The position numbers were made by a program, and so were the translations under genes. A stretch of 64,000 bases of DNA from Azohydromonas australica DSM 1124 (GTDB taxonomy: Bacteria; Pseudomonadota; Gammaproteobacteria; Burkholderiales; Burkholderiaceae_C), in the NCBI RefSeq assembly GCF_000430725.1, contig NZ_KE387210.1, positions 117,689-181,688 of the forward strand, written 5' to 3'. Below the pieces are notes generated by a model. The model worked only from the letters and a program-made list of their open reading frames with translations. It was not told the origin of the DNA and ran no database searches. Of this stretch, positions 1-7,489 are shown in pieces. How positions within the stretch are numbered: position 1 is the stretch's first letter; each line of letters opens with the position of its first letter.

Positions 1-498
1 GAGGCGCCGCCGTTCTGGAAGATGGCGCTGCGCGGCCATGGCCTGCCCGATGACCAGCGCGTGGACCGCTGGCAGGTGTGCCACTTCACGCCGCCCACGC
101 ACGTGATGATCGAAGTCGGGGTGGCGCTGGCGGGGCAGGGCGGCAAGGACGCGCCGGCGGACAAGAAGGTCTACGCCATCGTGGTGGACTTCATCACGCC
201 GGAAACCGAAACCTCGCACCACTACTTCTGGGGCATGGCACGTCACTTCAGGCCGCAAGACCCGGCGCTCACCCTTTCCATCCGCGAAGGGCAGAGCAAG
301 GTGTTCGGGGAGGACCTGCAGATGCTGGAGCGCCAGCAGGCCAACATCTCGCTGTGGCCCGATCGCAAGCTGCTGATGCTCAACATCGATGCCGGCGGCA
401 TGCAGTCGCGCCGCGTCATCGAGCGTTTGCTGGCGCAGCAGACGGCGGCCAAGGCCGATGCCGGCAGCGCCGCCAGCGTGGGGGAGGCGGCGAAGTAA
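1..498 (+). CDS. Rieske aromatic oxygenase, VanA-type, C-terminal part (cut by window start)
   Basis: The frame is open from base 1 with no start inside the window, so only the last 165 residues are seen. The text resembles the C-terminal catalytic region of vanillate O-demethylase/phthalate-type ring oxygenases: an aromatic HHYFWGMARHF strand, then the typical ending GEDLQMLERQQ. The Rieske 2Fe-2S centre and the mononuclear iron ligands would lie upstream. These enzymes hydroxylate or O-demethylate aromatic acids using a reductase partner. Its stop directly abuts the start of the LigA-like gene, so it is probably co-transcribed and supplies a protocatechuate-like catechol to LigAB. The exact substrate (vanillate, phthalate or another) cannot be read. 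Confidence 0.8.
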   Translation, partial: EAPPFWKMALRGHGLPDDQRVDRWQVCHFTPPTHVMIEVGVALAGQGGKDAPADKKVYAIVVDFITPETETSHHYFWGMARHFRPQDPALTLSIREGQSKVFGEDLQMLERQQANISLWPDRKLLMLNIDAGGMQSRRVIERLLAQQTAAKADAGSAASVGEAAK

Positions 499-942
499 AT
501 GGCACTCGACAAGCCCTACAAGGACGTGCCCGGCACGACGATGTTCGATGCCGAGCAGTCGCGCAAAGGCTACTGGCTCAACCAGTTCTGCATGTCGCTG
601 ATGAAGGCCGGGAACCGCGAGAAGTTCAAGGCCGACGAGCGCGCCTACCTGGACCAGTGGCCGATGACGGAAGAGCAGAAGCAGGCCGTGCTGGCCCGCG
701 ACCTGAACCGCTGCATCGAGCTGGGCGGCAACATCTACTTCCTGGTCAAGATCGGCGCCACCGATGGCATCAGCGTGCAGAAGATGGTGGGCAGCATGAC
801 CGGCATGACGGAACAGGCCTACGCCCAGATGATGCTCTCCGGCGGCCGTTCGCCGGAAGGCAACCGCTACCTGCACGAGCAGCCGTCCCCGCAGCCCCAG
901 CAACCCCAGCCGCCATCGCGGCAACCCGGGAAGGAGGGCTGA
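499..942 (+). CDS. ligA: Protocatechuate 4,5-dioxygenase alpha subunit (LigA-like)
   Basis: A 147-residue small helical protein of the LigA family, the alpha subunit that covers the active site of class III extradiol dioxygenases. It starts immediately after the stop of the upstream oxygenase and is followed after one base by the LigB-like gene, so the pair is translationally packed. Residues 1-120 carry the family pattern (RKGYWLNQFCMSLMK, then DLNRCIELGGNIYFLVKI, then GMTEQAY). The last 25 residues are a Pro/Gln-rich tail not expected to be catalytic. Cleavage of protocatechuate or gallate between C4 and C5 is the expected joint activity; which substrate is preferred is not resolved. Confidence 0.9.
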   Translation: MALDKPYKDVPGTTMFDAEQSRKGYWLNQFCMSLMKAGNREKFKADERAYLDQWPMTEEQKQAVLARDLNRCIELGGNIYFLVKIGATDGISVQKMVGSMTGMTEQAYAQMMLSGGRSPEGNRYLHEQPSPQPQQPQPPSRQPGKEG

Positions 943-943
943 C

Positions 944-1798
944 ATGGCCCGCATCACCGCATCCGTCTACACCTCGCACGTCCCGGCCGTCGGTGCCGCG
1001 CTGGACCTGGGCAAGACCCAGGAGCCCTACTGGCAGCCGGTGTTCCACGGCTACGACTTCGCCAAGCAGTGGGAGAAGGAGAACCCTCCCGACGTGGTCT
1101 TCCTGGTCTACAACGACCACGCCACAGCTTTCAGCCTGGACATGATCCCGACCTTTGCCATCGGCACGGGCGCGGAGTTCATGCCCGCCGACGAGGGCTG
1201 GGGCCCGCGCCCGGTGCCCAAGGTCATCGGCCATCCGGAGCTGGCCGCGCACATCGCGCAGTCCGTGATCCAGGACGACTTCGACCTGACCATCGTCAAC
1301 AGGATGGACGTGGACCATGGCCTGACGGTCCCGCTGTCGCTGATGTTCGGCCAGCCCGAGGCCTGGCCGTGCCCGGTGATCCCCTTCGCGGTCAACGTGG
1401 TGCAGTACCCGGTGCCCAGCGGCCGGCGCTGCTTCAACCTGGGCAAGGCCATCCGCAAGGCCGTGGAGAGCTATGACGAGCCGCTGAACGTGCAAATTTG
1501 GGGGACGGGCGGCATGAGCCACCAGCTGCAGGGGCAGCGCGCGGGGCTGATCAACCGCGAGTGGGACAACGCCTTCCTGGACAAGCTGATCGACGATCCG
1601 GAGGCCGCTGCCAGCATCCCGCACATCGACTACGTGCGCGAGGCCGGCAGCGAGGGCATCGAGCTGGTGATGTGGCTGATCGCGCGCGGTGCCATGAGCG
1701 ACATCGGCGGCGGCCCGAAGCCGACGCTCAGGCACCGCTTCTATCACGTGCCCGCCTCGAACACGGCCGTGGGTCACCTGATTCTTGAGAACCACTGA
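944..1798 (+). CDS. ligB: Protocatechuate 4,5-dioxygenase beta subunit (LigB-like)
   Basis: A 284-residue catalytic subunit of a class III extradiol ring-cleavage dioxygenase. The expected iron ligands are visible: His12 in YTSHVP, His59 in VYNDHAT and Glu240 near EAGSEGIEL. The catalytic base is matched by His193 in GTGGMSHQL. Length and order of motifs agree with LigB of the protocatechuate 4,5-cleavage pathway. It would insert O2 into the ring meta to the hydroxyls and give a muconate semialdehyde. It lies one base after ligA and ahead of an alpha/beta hydrolase. The later pathway genes (ligC, ligI, ligJ, ligK) are not in this window, so they may lie to the left. Gallate dioxygenase activity is an alternative. 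Confidence 0.92.
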   Translation: MARITASVYTSHVPAVGAALDLGKTQEPYWQPVFHGYDFAKQWEKENPPDVVFLVYNDHATAFSLDMIPTFAIGTGAEFMPADEGWGPRPVPKVIGHPELAAHIAQSVIQDDFDLTIVNRMDVDHGLTVPLSLMFGQPEAWPCPVIPFAVNVVQYPVPSGRRCFNLGKAIRKAVESYDEPLNVQIWGTGGMSHQLQGQRAGLINREWDNAFLDKLIDDPEAAASIPHIDYVREAGSEGIELVMWLIARGAMSDIGGGPKPTLRHRFYHVPASNTAVGHLILENH

Positions 1799-1838
1799 AG
1801 AGGGAAACCGGGCGTGCGAGCGCCCAGGAGAGAAGAAC

Positions 1839-2549
1839 ATGACGCGACCGTGTGTGCTGTTGCTGCCGGGCCTGATGTGCGATGCCGCCGTGTGGACCGC
1901 GCAGTGCGAAGCGCTGAGCTTCGCGGACTGCGTGGTGCCGTCCTATGGCGAGCTGTCGTCCATCACCGGCATGGCACGCCATGTCCTGGAAATCGCGCCG
2001 GCGCAGCGCTTCTCGCTGGCCGGGCACTCGATGGGGGGCCGCGTGGCGCTCGAAGTGGTGCGCCTGGCGCCCGAGCGCGTGGAGCGGCTGGCACTGCTCG
2101 ACACCGGCATGGACCCGCTGGCCGAGGGCAGTGCCGGCGAGCAGGAGCGCGCCAAGCGCATGGCGCTGCTGCAGCTGGCGCGGGAGAAGGGCATGCGCGA
2201 GATGGGCCGCGTGTGGGCGCGGGGCATGGTGCATCCGTCGCGCCTGGACTCGCCGCTGTTCGGGCAGATCCTGGACATGATCGAGCGCCAGACGCCGGCG
2301 ATCTTCGAGGCCCAGATCAACGCGCTGCTGGGCCGGCCCGACGCGCGCGAGGTGCTGCGCGACCTGCGTTGCCCCACGCTGCTGGCCTGTGGACGCGAGG
2401 ACGCCTGGAGCCCGCTGTCGCGGCATGAGCAGATGCACGCCATGGTGCCGCAGTCCCGCCTCGTGGTGATCGAGGACAGCGGCCACATGAGCACGATGGA
2501 GCAGCCCTTCGCCGTGTCCCGGGCGCTGGTGGAGTGGATGCACTGGTGA
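1839..2549 (+). CDS. Alpha/beta hydrolase
   Basis: A 236-residue soluble alpha/beta-hydrolase. The ATG at 1839 is chosen because AGGAGAG lies just upstream and the fold begins at once (PCVLLLPGLM). The nucleophile elbow is AGHSMGG (Ser about residue 74). The acid is likely the Asp in CGREDAWSP, and the His is in EDSGHMSTMEQP near the end. It follows ligB by 40 bases and is probably in the same transcript. It could hydrolyse an ester or ring-cleavage product, but this family is broad and the substrate cannot be deduced. Convergent with the minus-strand amidohydrolase, 16 bases away. Confidence 0.85.
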   Translation: MTRPCVLLLPGLMCDAAVWTAQCEALSFADCVVPSYGELSSITGMARHVLEIAPAQRFSLAGHSMGGRVALEVVRLAPERVERLALLDTGMDPLAEGSAGEQERAKRMALLQLAREKGMREMGRVWARGMVHPSRLDSPLFGQILDMIERQTPAIFEAQINALLGRPDAREVLRDLRCPTLLACGREDAWSPLSRHEQMHAMVPQSRLVVIEDSGHMSTMEQPFAVSRALVEWMHW

Positions 2550-2565
2550 CCTGGCGTGGCTGGCG

Positions 2566-3420
2566 TCAGCCGTCCAGCCCCAGCACCCGCCTCGCGTTGT
2601 CGTGGAAGAACTTCTCCAGCACGCCGTCCTTGAAACCCAGGCGCTGCGCGTCCTCGATGCTCTGGCGGATGGGACGGAAGGTGTAGGAGGAGCCGAACAG
2701 CACCTGGTCGGCCAGGAAACCATTTGCGGCCTGCACGACGACCTCGCTGCCCGGCAGGAACAGGTACATGTCGGGCACCAGGAACACGTTCTCGTACCTG
2801 AAGGCCACGCCCACGAGCTGCTGCGTGTTGGGCCAGTAGCCGTGGTAGGCCACGATGCGCAGCTTCGGGAAGGCCGCGGCCACGCGCGCCAGCGGGGCGG
2901 GGTCGTTGTAGCGCTGGTCCGGCGTGGTCGGGCCCGACATCAGGAACACCGGCACGCCAAGCGCCGAGAGCTGCTCGTAGATGGGGAAGTACACCGGGTC
3001 GTCCGGATGCCGTGCCGGCGTGCCGAAGCCCGGCTCCAGGTTGATGCCGGCCAGGCCGAGCTGCTTGATCGCGCGGTCGATCTCGCCCGGCGTGGCGGCG
3101 CCCAGCAGGTCCGGGTCCACCGAGCCGATGCCGACCAGCCGCGGGTCCGAGCGCACGATCGCGTGGATCTGGTCATTGGGCAGGTGCTGGCTGGGCGTGT
3201 GGCGTCCCACCACCACGGCCTTGCTCAGTCCCGCGTCCGTGATCTCGGCGAGAAAGCCCTCGTGCGTGCGAGAGCGCGCGTAGTGCTCCAGGTTGCCGCG
3301 CGTGCCCACGCGCTGGTTGAGCCAGCGCGCCACGTCGTTGGACGGGGTGTCGGGCGTGGCGCCGAAGAAGTCGTGCAGGTACGCCGGCCTGCAGCGCATG
3401 TCGATGACTTGCCGACTCAT
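2566..3420 (-). CDS. Amidohydrolase-2 family protein (TIM-barrel hydrolase)
   Basis: A 284-residue protein of the Amidohydrolase_2 (metal-dependent TIM-barrel, COG2159-like) family. Visible markers are the N-terminal IDMRCRPAYLHDFFG, a central IVAYHGYWPN where a barrel His is expected, and the C-terminal VLFGSSYTFRP. The usual N-terminal HxH metal pair appears as RCRP here, so metal binding may be atypical. It ends a three-gene minus-strand set with an SsuD-type monooxygenase (one base upstream) and an SfnB-type flavoprotein. A role in processing a sulfonate or sulfone product is therefore possible, but this is inference from position only. Confidence 0.75.
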   Translation of the reverse strand: MSRQVIDMRCRPAYLHDFFGATPDTPSNDVARWLNQRVGTRGNLEHYARSRTHEGFLAEITDAGLSKAVVVGRHTPSQHLPNDQIHAIVRSDPRLVGIGSVDPDLLGAATPGEIDRAIKQLGLAGINLEPGFGTPARHPDDPVYFPIYEQLSALGVPVFLMSGPTTPDQRYNDPAPLARVAAAFPKLRIVAYHGYWPNTQQLVGVAFRYENVFLVPDMYLFLPGSEVVVQAANGFLADQVLFGSSYTFRPIRQSIEDAQRLGFKDGVLEKFFHDNARRVLGLDG

Positions 3421-3421
3421 G

Positions 3422-4564
3422 TCAGGCCGCCTTCTTCTGCACCGCCTGCGTGGCGCGCACGTCGAAGGCGCCGCCGGTGAGCGCTTGGTCGCGCAGCGTC
3501 ACAGGCTTCTTGCCCGGCAGCAGCGGGAACACCAGCTCGGCGAAGCGGATGGCTTCTTCCAGGTGCGGATAGCCCGAGAGCACGAAGCTGTCCACGCCCA
3601 GGTCCGCGTACTCCTTGAGCCGGGCGGCGACGGTTTCGGGGTCACCCACCAGCGCCGTGCCGGCGCCGCCGCGCACCAGGCCCACGCCGGCCCAGAGGTT
3701 GGGGCTGATCTCCAGCTTGTCGCGACGCCCGCCGTGCAGCGAGGTGATGCGCTGCTGGCCCACCGAGTCCATCCTGGCGAAGTTGGCCTGCGCAGCGCGG
3801 ATGTCCTCGTCCGTGAGCTTGCTGATCAGGCTGTCGGCCGCGGCCCAGGCCTCGGCGTTGGTTTCGCGCACGATGATCTGCAGCCGCACGCCGAAGCGCA
3901 CGCTGCGCCCGTGCTTGGCGGCACGCGCGCGCACGTCGGCGATCTTCTCTGCCACGGCCGCGGGCGGCTCGCCCCAGGTGAGGTAGGCGTCCACGTGCTT
4001 GGCTGCCAGCTCGTGCGCCGCCGGCGACGACCCGCCGAAGTACAGCGGCGGGTAGGGCTTGCTCTCGGGCTCGAAGTTGTTTTTCGCACCTTCGATCCTG
4101 AGGTGCTTGCCCTCGAAGTCCACCTTGTCCCCTTGCAGCAGCCGCTTCCAGACGGTGAGGAACTCGTCGGCCACCTCGTAGCGCTCGTCGTGCTTGAGGT
4201 ACACGCCCTCGGCCGCCAGCTCGGCGGCGTCGCCGCCGGGCACCACGTTGAGCAGCAGACGGCCATGCAGCGCCTGGTCCAGCGACGCGGCTTGGCGCGC
4301 GCTGGCGGTGGGGCCGCTGATGGAGGTGCGCAGCGCCACCAGCAGCTTGATGCGCTGCGTCACCGGCACGAGGCTGGAGGCCACCACCCACGGGTCCAGG
4401 CAGGACGCGCCAGTGGGAATGAGCAGCCCGTCGTAGCCCAGCTGCTCGGCCGTGACGGCGATCTGCCGCATGTACTCGTTGCTCGCGGGACGGCCGAAGT
4501 CGGACTTGCCCAGGTAGCGCGTATCGCCCGAGGTGGGCAGGAACCAGAAGATGTCGAGGCTCAT
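3422..4564 (-). CDS. ssuD: FMNH2-dependent alkanesulfonate monooxygenase (SsuD-like)
   Basis: A 380-residue bacterial-luciferase-fold (LLM class) monooxygenase; length and text match SsuD (FWFLPTSGDTRYLG at the start, LLNVVPGGDAAELAAEG, PPLYFGGSSPAA, GLVRGGAGTALVGDPE). SsuD uses reduced FMN and O2 to release sulfite from alkanesulfonates, giving an aldehyde, during sulfur limitation. The flavin reductase SsuE and the SsuABC transporter are not adjacent. Neighbours are an SfnB/DszC-type flavoprotein upstream and an amidohydrolase downstream, both on the same strand. A palindromic repeat sits between this gene and the upstream one, so separate transcription is possible. The C-terminal tail (AVQKKAA) is unremarkable. 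Confidence 0.88.
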   Translation of the reverse strand: MSLDIFWFLPTSGDTRYLGKSDFGRPASNEYMRQIAVTAEQLGYDGLLIPTGASCLDPWVVASSLVPVTQRIKLLVALRTSISGPTASARQAASLDQALHGRLLLNVVPGGDAAELAAEGVYLKHDERYEVADEFLTVWKRLLQGDKVDFEGKHLRIEGAKNNFEPESKPYPPLYFGGSSPAAHELAAKHVDAYLTWGEPPAAVAEKIADVRARAAKHGRSVRFGVRLQIIVRETNAEAWAAADSLISKLTDEDIRAAQANFARMDSVGQQRITSLHGGRRDKLEISPNLWAGVGLVRGGAGTALVGDPETVAARLKEYADLGVDSFVLSGYPHLEEAIRFAELVFPLLPGKKPVTLRDQALTGGAFDVRATQAVQKKAA

Positions 4565-4603
4565 GGCGTTGTTCTCTTTCGTTATGGATGGGGCTGGAAA
4601 CTC

Positions 4604-4666
4604 CCGTTCGGGCTGAGTCCTTCGACAGGGCTCTCCTGAGCTTGTCGAAGGGCTCAGGGCGAACGG
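4604..4666. repeat. Palindromic intergenic repeat (TTCGGGCTGAG type)
   Basis: An imperfect inverted repeat of about 63 bases. The left arm contains CCGTTCGGGCTGAG and CTTCGACA; the right arm contains TGTCGAAG, CTCAGGGC and GAACGG. Its form agrees with the dispersed REP-like palindromes common between Burkholderiales genes. It can fold into a long hairpin and lies just upstream of the SsuD-like start, between two minus-strand genes. It may act as an attenuator or terminator, but it is probably a selfish dispersed repeat. Only one copy was seen in the window. Confidence 0.7.
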
Positions 4667-4677
4667 AGCAAAGAAGC

Positions 4678-5889
4678 TCAGGAATAGGACGTGGGCTCGG
4701 GATAGCGGCCCAGCAGTGCATGGCGGCCGAGGTCGCGCAGCTTGTAGTCGAGCGGGTCGTGCAGCGTGTGCACGCGGGCGTTGCGCCAGAAACGGTCCAG
4801 CCCCAGGCGCGAGGCCGTCGCGCCCGCCCCCGTGAGCTCGAAGACCTGTGTGCTGACGTCGATGGCGGCGCGGTGCGCCACGGCCTTGGCCTGCGCCACC
4901 GCCACGGCCAGCTCGCCGCGGTCCGAGGCAGTGACGTCCTCGCCCAGTGCCAGCGCCTGGTCGAGCTTGTGCGCCGCCAGATCGGCCAGCACCTCGGCCG
5001 GCCGCACCAGCACCGACAGCTCGCCGTAGCGGTGCTGCACGTAGGGGTCGTCCACGGCGCGGGCCAGGCCCGAGGCGAAGAAGGGGCGCGAGGAGTCGCG
5101 CGTGTAGCGCAGACCCTGTGACAGCGCGCCCTGCGCGATGCCGGCGTAGAGGTTCACCAGCACCAGCTGTGCAATCTGCGAGCGCAGCGTGGCCCGCGGG
5201 CGCGGCACGGTGCCCGGGCGCACCAGCACCTGATGCGCTTGCACGCGCACCTGGTTGAAGGTGACGGTGCCGCTGTCGGTCTGCTTCTGGCCGAAGGCGT
5301 CCCAGTCGCCCTGGATGCTGATGCCCGGGTGGCGGCTGGGCAGCGCGGCGATGAGCAGGCTTTGCGAAGCCTCATGCCATGCCGAGAAGGTGAGCTGGTC
5401 CGAGCCCACCGAGCCGGAGCAGTAGCTCTTGGGACCGTGGACGATGAAGCCGTCGCCGTCATCGTGCGCCAGCGTGCGCTTGTCGTTGGGATTCAGCGCG
5501 TTGCCCCAGAACAGGCGTTCGCCCACCGTGGGACGCAGGAAGAACTCATGCTGCTCCGGCGTACCGTACAGCAGCACGGTGGCGACCTGCAGGTGATGGA
5601 AGGCGTACACGTGCGCCAGCGCGCTGTCCACCTGCGCCAAACGCCGCAAGCCCTGGAAGAAGAGCTGCCAGGAGTGGCCCCAGCCGCCGAAGGCGTGGGG
5701 GGTGGTCATGTCGAGCAGGCCGCTGCCGCGGATGAGCTCGCGCTCTTCATGGGCGTGGCCGCCGCGCTGGTCGCGTGCGACGGCGCTTTCCTCCAGCGCC
5801 CGGGCCAGCGCTTCGGTTGCAAGCTCGACTTCCGCCGGATCGGCCAGGCCGGCCGTTGCCGGGCCTGTAGGGGTGCGGTGCAGGGGCAT
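4678..5889 (-). CDS. SfnB/DszC-type acyl-CoA dehydrogenase-fold flavoprotein (sulfur acquisition)
   Basis: A 403-residue protein of the acyl-CoA dehydrogenase superfamily, in the branch that includes SfnB and DszC, which oxidise organosulfur compounds with reduced flavin rather than dehydrogenating acyl-CoA. Features are the N-terminal helical domain, the flavin-binding beta region (residues about 120-230, SYCSGSVGSDQLTFSAW), the ending LDRFWRNARVHTLHDP typical of the DszC branch, and no catalytic acyl-CoA glutamate motif. The start is supported by AGAGGAAC upstream. A perfect 14-base palindrome lies 19 bases upstream of the start. Together with the SsuD-like gene it suggests a sulfone or sulfonate scavenging set. 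Confidence 0.82.
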   Translation of the reverse strand: MPLHRTPTGPATAGLADPAEVELATEALARALEESAVARDQRGGHAHEERELIRGSGLLDMTTPHAFGGWGHSWQLFFQGLRRLAQVDSALAHVYAFHHLQVATVLLYGTPEQHEFFLRPTVGERLFWGNALNPNDKRTLAHDDGDGFIVHGPKSYCSGSVGSDQLTFSAWHEASQSLLIAALPSRHPGISIQGDWDAFGQKQTDSGTVTFNQVRVQAHQVLVRPGTVPRPRATLRSQIAQLVLVNLYAGIAQGALSQGLRYTRDSSRPFFASGLARAVDDPYVQHRYGELSVLVRPAEVLADLAAHKLDQALALGEDVTASDRGELAVAVAQAKAVAHRAAIDVSTQVFELTGAGATASRLGLDRFWRNARVHTLHDPLDYKLRDLGRHALLGRYPEPTSYS

Positions 5890-5907
5890 GTTCCTCTGTT
5901 CTCATTC

Positions 5908-5921
5908 GACTGAATTCAGTC
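5908..5921. promoter_or_regulatory. Perfect 14-base palindrome, candidate operator
   Basis: GACTGAATTCAGTC reads the same on both strands. It lies 19 bases upstream of the SfnB-type start, where a minus-strand promoter or its operator would be expected. No regulator gene is adjacent, so the binding protein is unknown. Function is inferred from symmetry and position only. Confidence 0.4.
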
Positions 5922-6037
5922 TAGGAGGGGCTCCTTGGCCGCGGCAACGACGCATTCCGAGCGTGCTTATGCGCGGAGGATCGATGGCACCGGCAGTTGA
6001 GTTGCGCATCCCGATAGCCGGAGCGCCGCGCTTTTTA

Positions 6038-6072
6038 CTTCGTCATCCCCGCGCAGGCGGGGATCCAGACGG
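6038..6072 (+). repeat. Short palindromic repeat (CGTCATTCCCGCG type), copy A
   Basis: Contains CTTCGTCATCCCCGCG, then AGGCGGGGATCCAG, which fold as CCCCGC/GCGGGG. This is a dispersed short repeat of many betaproteobacteria. A second copy in opposite orientation lies at 6163-6196, enclosing about 90 bases with no open frame of note. The rest of the 5922-6273 gap shows no gene. Confidence 0.75.
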
Positions 6073-6162
6073 TCCTACGGCAGAGCGAAGCACAAGTGCG
6101 GCGAACTGAAGTACGAGAGCTGGCTGTGCGCTGCCTGATCGGCTTGCGGCTGACTTGGGGGC

Positions 6163-6196
6163 CGCCTGGATTCCCGCCTTCGCGGGAATGACGAAG
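6163..6196 (-). repeat. Short palindromic repeat, copy B (inverted relative to copy A)
   Basis: Read on the minus strand this gives CTTCGTCATTCCCGCGAAGG followed by CGGGAATCCAGG, nearly the same as copy A. The two copies face each other and bracket 6073-6162, a BIME-like or mini-mobile arrangement. A partial third copy is at 26125-26143. Confidence 0.75.
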
Positions 6197-6273
6197 CAAA
6201 GAGGAGGCCGTCTGTGCTTCGTCCTTCGTTGTTCAGCAGCTTTGCCAGCCAAGCGCCGACCAATTCCAAGCTC

Positions 6274-7341
6274 TCACCGCCTCACCTCAAGAATCAGGTT
6301 GAACGGCGTCTGCGCCGCGCGCCTGAAATGCGTGAAGCCGGCCTTGCGGAACACCTCGCGCAGCCGTGCCTCGCCGGCCTGCGCGCCCAGCACCAGCTTG
6401 CCGCCCTCGGAGATGGCGTGCGCGCAGCACAGGGTGGTCGAGGCCGAGTAGTAGAGCCGCGCCACGGTGTCGGGCTGGCCGTCGAAGCGGTCGGGGGCGA
6501 AGGGCTCCACCAGCAGCACCGTGCCGCCGGGCGCCAGTACCTCCGAGGCATATTGCGCCGCGGCCACCGGGTCGCCCATGTCGTGCAGGCAGTCGAAGAA
6601 GCACACCAGCCCGTAGTGCCGGTTCGGGTAGCCCACGGCCGACGCCACCTCGAAGCTCACGCGATCGGCCACGCCGGCCGTGGCCGCATTGCGCCGGGCC
6701 TCGGCAATCGAGCCCGCATGCACGTCGAAGCCGTGGACGCGCGAGTTGGGAAAGGCCTGCCCCATCAGAACTGCCGAGTGCCCGTGGCCGCAGCCCACGT
6801 CGGCCACGCTGATGCCGGCTTCGAGCTTCTCCACCACGCCTTCCAGCGCCGGCAGCCACTGCGGCACCAGGCAGGCCTTGTAGCCGTTGCGGTAGAAGGC
6901 CGCCACGCCGCAGTGCAGCCGCGCGTCGTGCTCGCCCCAAGACAAGCCCTTGCCGGTGCGGAAGGTTTCCAGCGTCTTGTCCTCGTCGAACCACATCGAC
7001 GCCGGCACCTGCCAGGCGTTGGGGATGAACACCGGGCTGTCCTCGTCGGCCAGCACCAGCGCCTGCTCGGCCGCGAGCTCGAAGGTGCCGCTGGCGGCGT
7101 GGCAGTCCACGTAGCCGCCCGCGGCCTGCGCGTTGAGCCATTCGCGCACGTAGCGCTCGGCGCAGCCACTGCGAGCGGCCAGTTCCGCGGCACTGATCGG
7201 CCCGGCGCCGGCCATGGCCTTGTACAGCCCAAGGCGGTGGCCCAGGCTCACCATCACGCCGCCATAGGCGGAGGCGATGTCGCCGATGGCGCGCATGACG
7301 AAGGCGTCCAGCCGGGCTTGGTCGATCGTGGCCGTGCTCAT
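6274..7341 (-). CDS. Class I SAM-dependent methyltransferase with N-terminal winged-helix domain
   Basis: A 355-residue protein. The ATG at 7341 is chosen over upstream starts because AAGGAGAA precedes it and MSTATIDQARLDAF begins the folded region. Residues about 20-95 look like the helical/winged dimerisation domain seen in methyltransferases of the O-methyltransferase type (SCAERYVREWLNAQAAGGYV). The SAM site is VADVGCGHGHSAVLMG near residue 190, followed by VHGFDVHAGS and the acidic CFFDCLHDMGDP. The acceptor substrate is not predictable. It is divergent from a GlxA-type regulator, which may control it. Confidence 0.85.
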   Translation of the reverse strand: MSTATIDQARLDAFVMRAIGDIASAYGGVMVSLGHRLGLYKAMAGAGPISAAELAARSGCAERYVREWLNAQAAGGYVDCHAASGTFELAAEQALVLADEDSPVFIPNAWQVPASMWFDEDKTLETFRTGKGLSWGEHDARLHCGVAAFYRNGYKACLVPQWLPALEGVVEKLEAGISVADVGCGHGHSAVLMGQAFPNSRVHGFDVHAGSIAEARRNAATAGVADRVSFEVASAVGYPNRHYGLVCFFDCLHDMGDPVAAAQYASEVLAPGGTVLLVEPFAPDRFDGQPDTVARLYYSASTTLCCAHAISEGGKLVLGAQAGEARLREVFRKAGFTHFRRAAQTPFNLILEVRR

Positions 7342-7409
7342 GGGATGTTCTCCTTTGCTCTCGGTGCCCGACGCGGGCGCCGTGGCAGCCATGGTGGCGA
7401 CGGCGCCAC

Positions 7410-7427
7410 TTCGGACGAAGAGCCGAA
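7410..7427. promoter_or_regulatory. Dyad in the divergent promoter region
   Basis: TTCGG-N8-CCGAA lies in the 148-base gap between the divergent methyltransferase and GlxA-type regulator genes. Its position and symmetry would suit binding of the adjacent AraC-type regulator, but the dyad is short and could be chance. Confidence 0.25.
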
Positions 7428-7489
7428 ATCGCCCAAAATCGGTCCGTTCGTGCCACGCCGGCGCTGCGGCGCCGAAGGAGATCGAGGCC

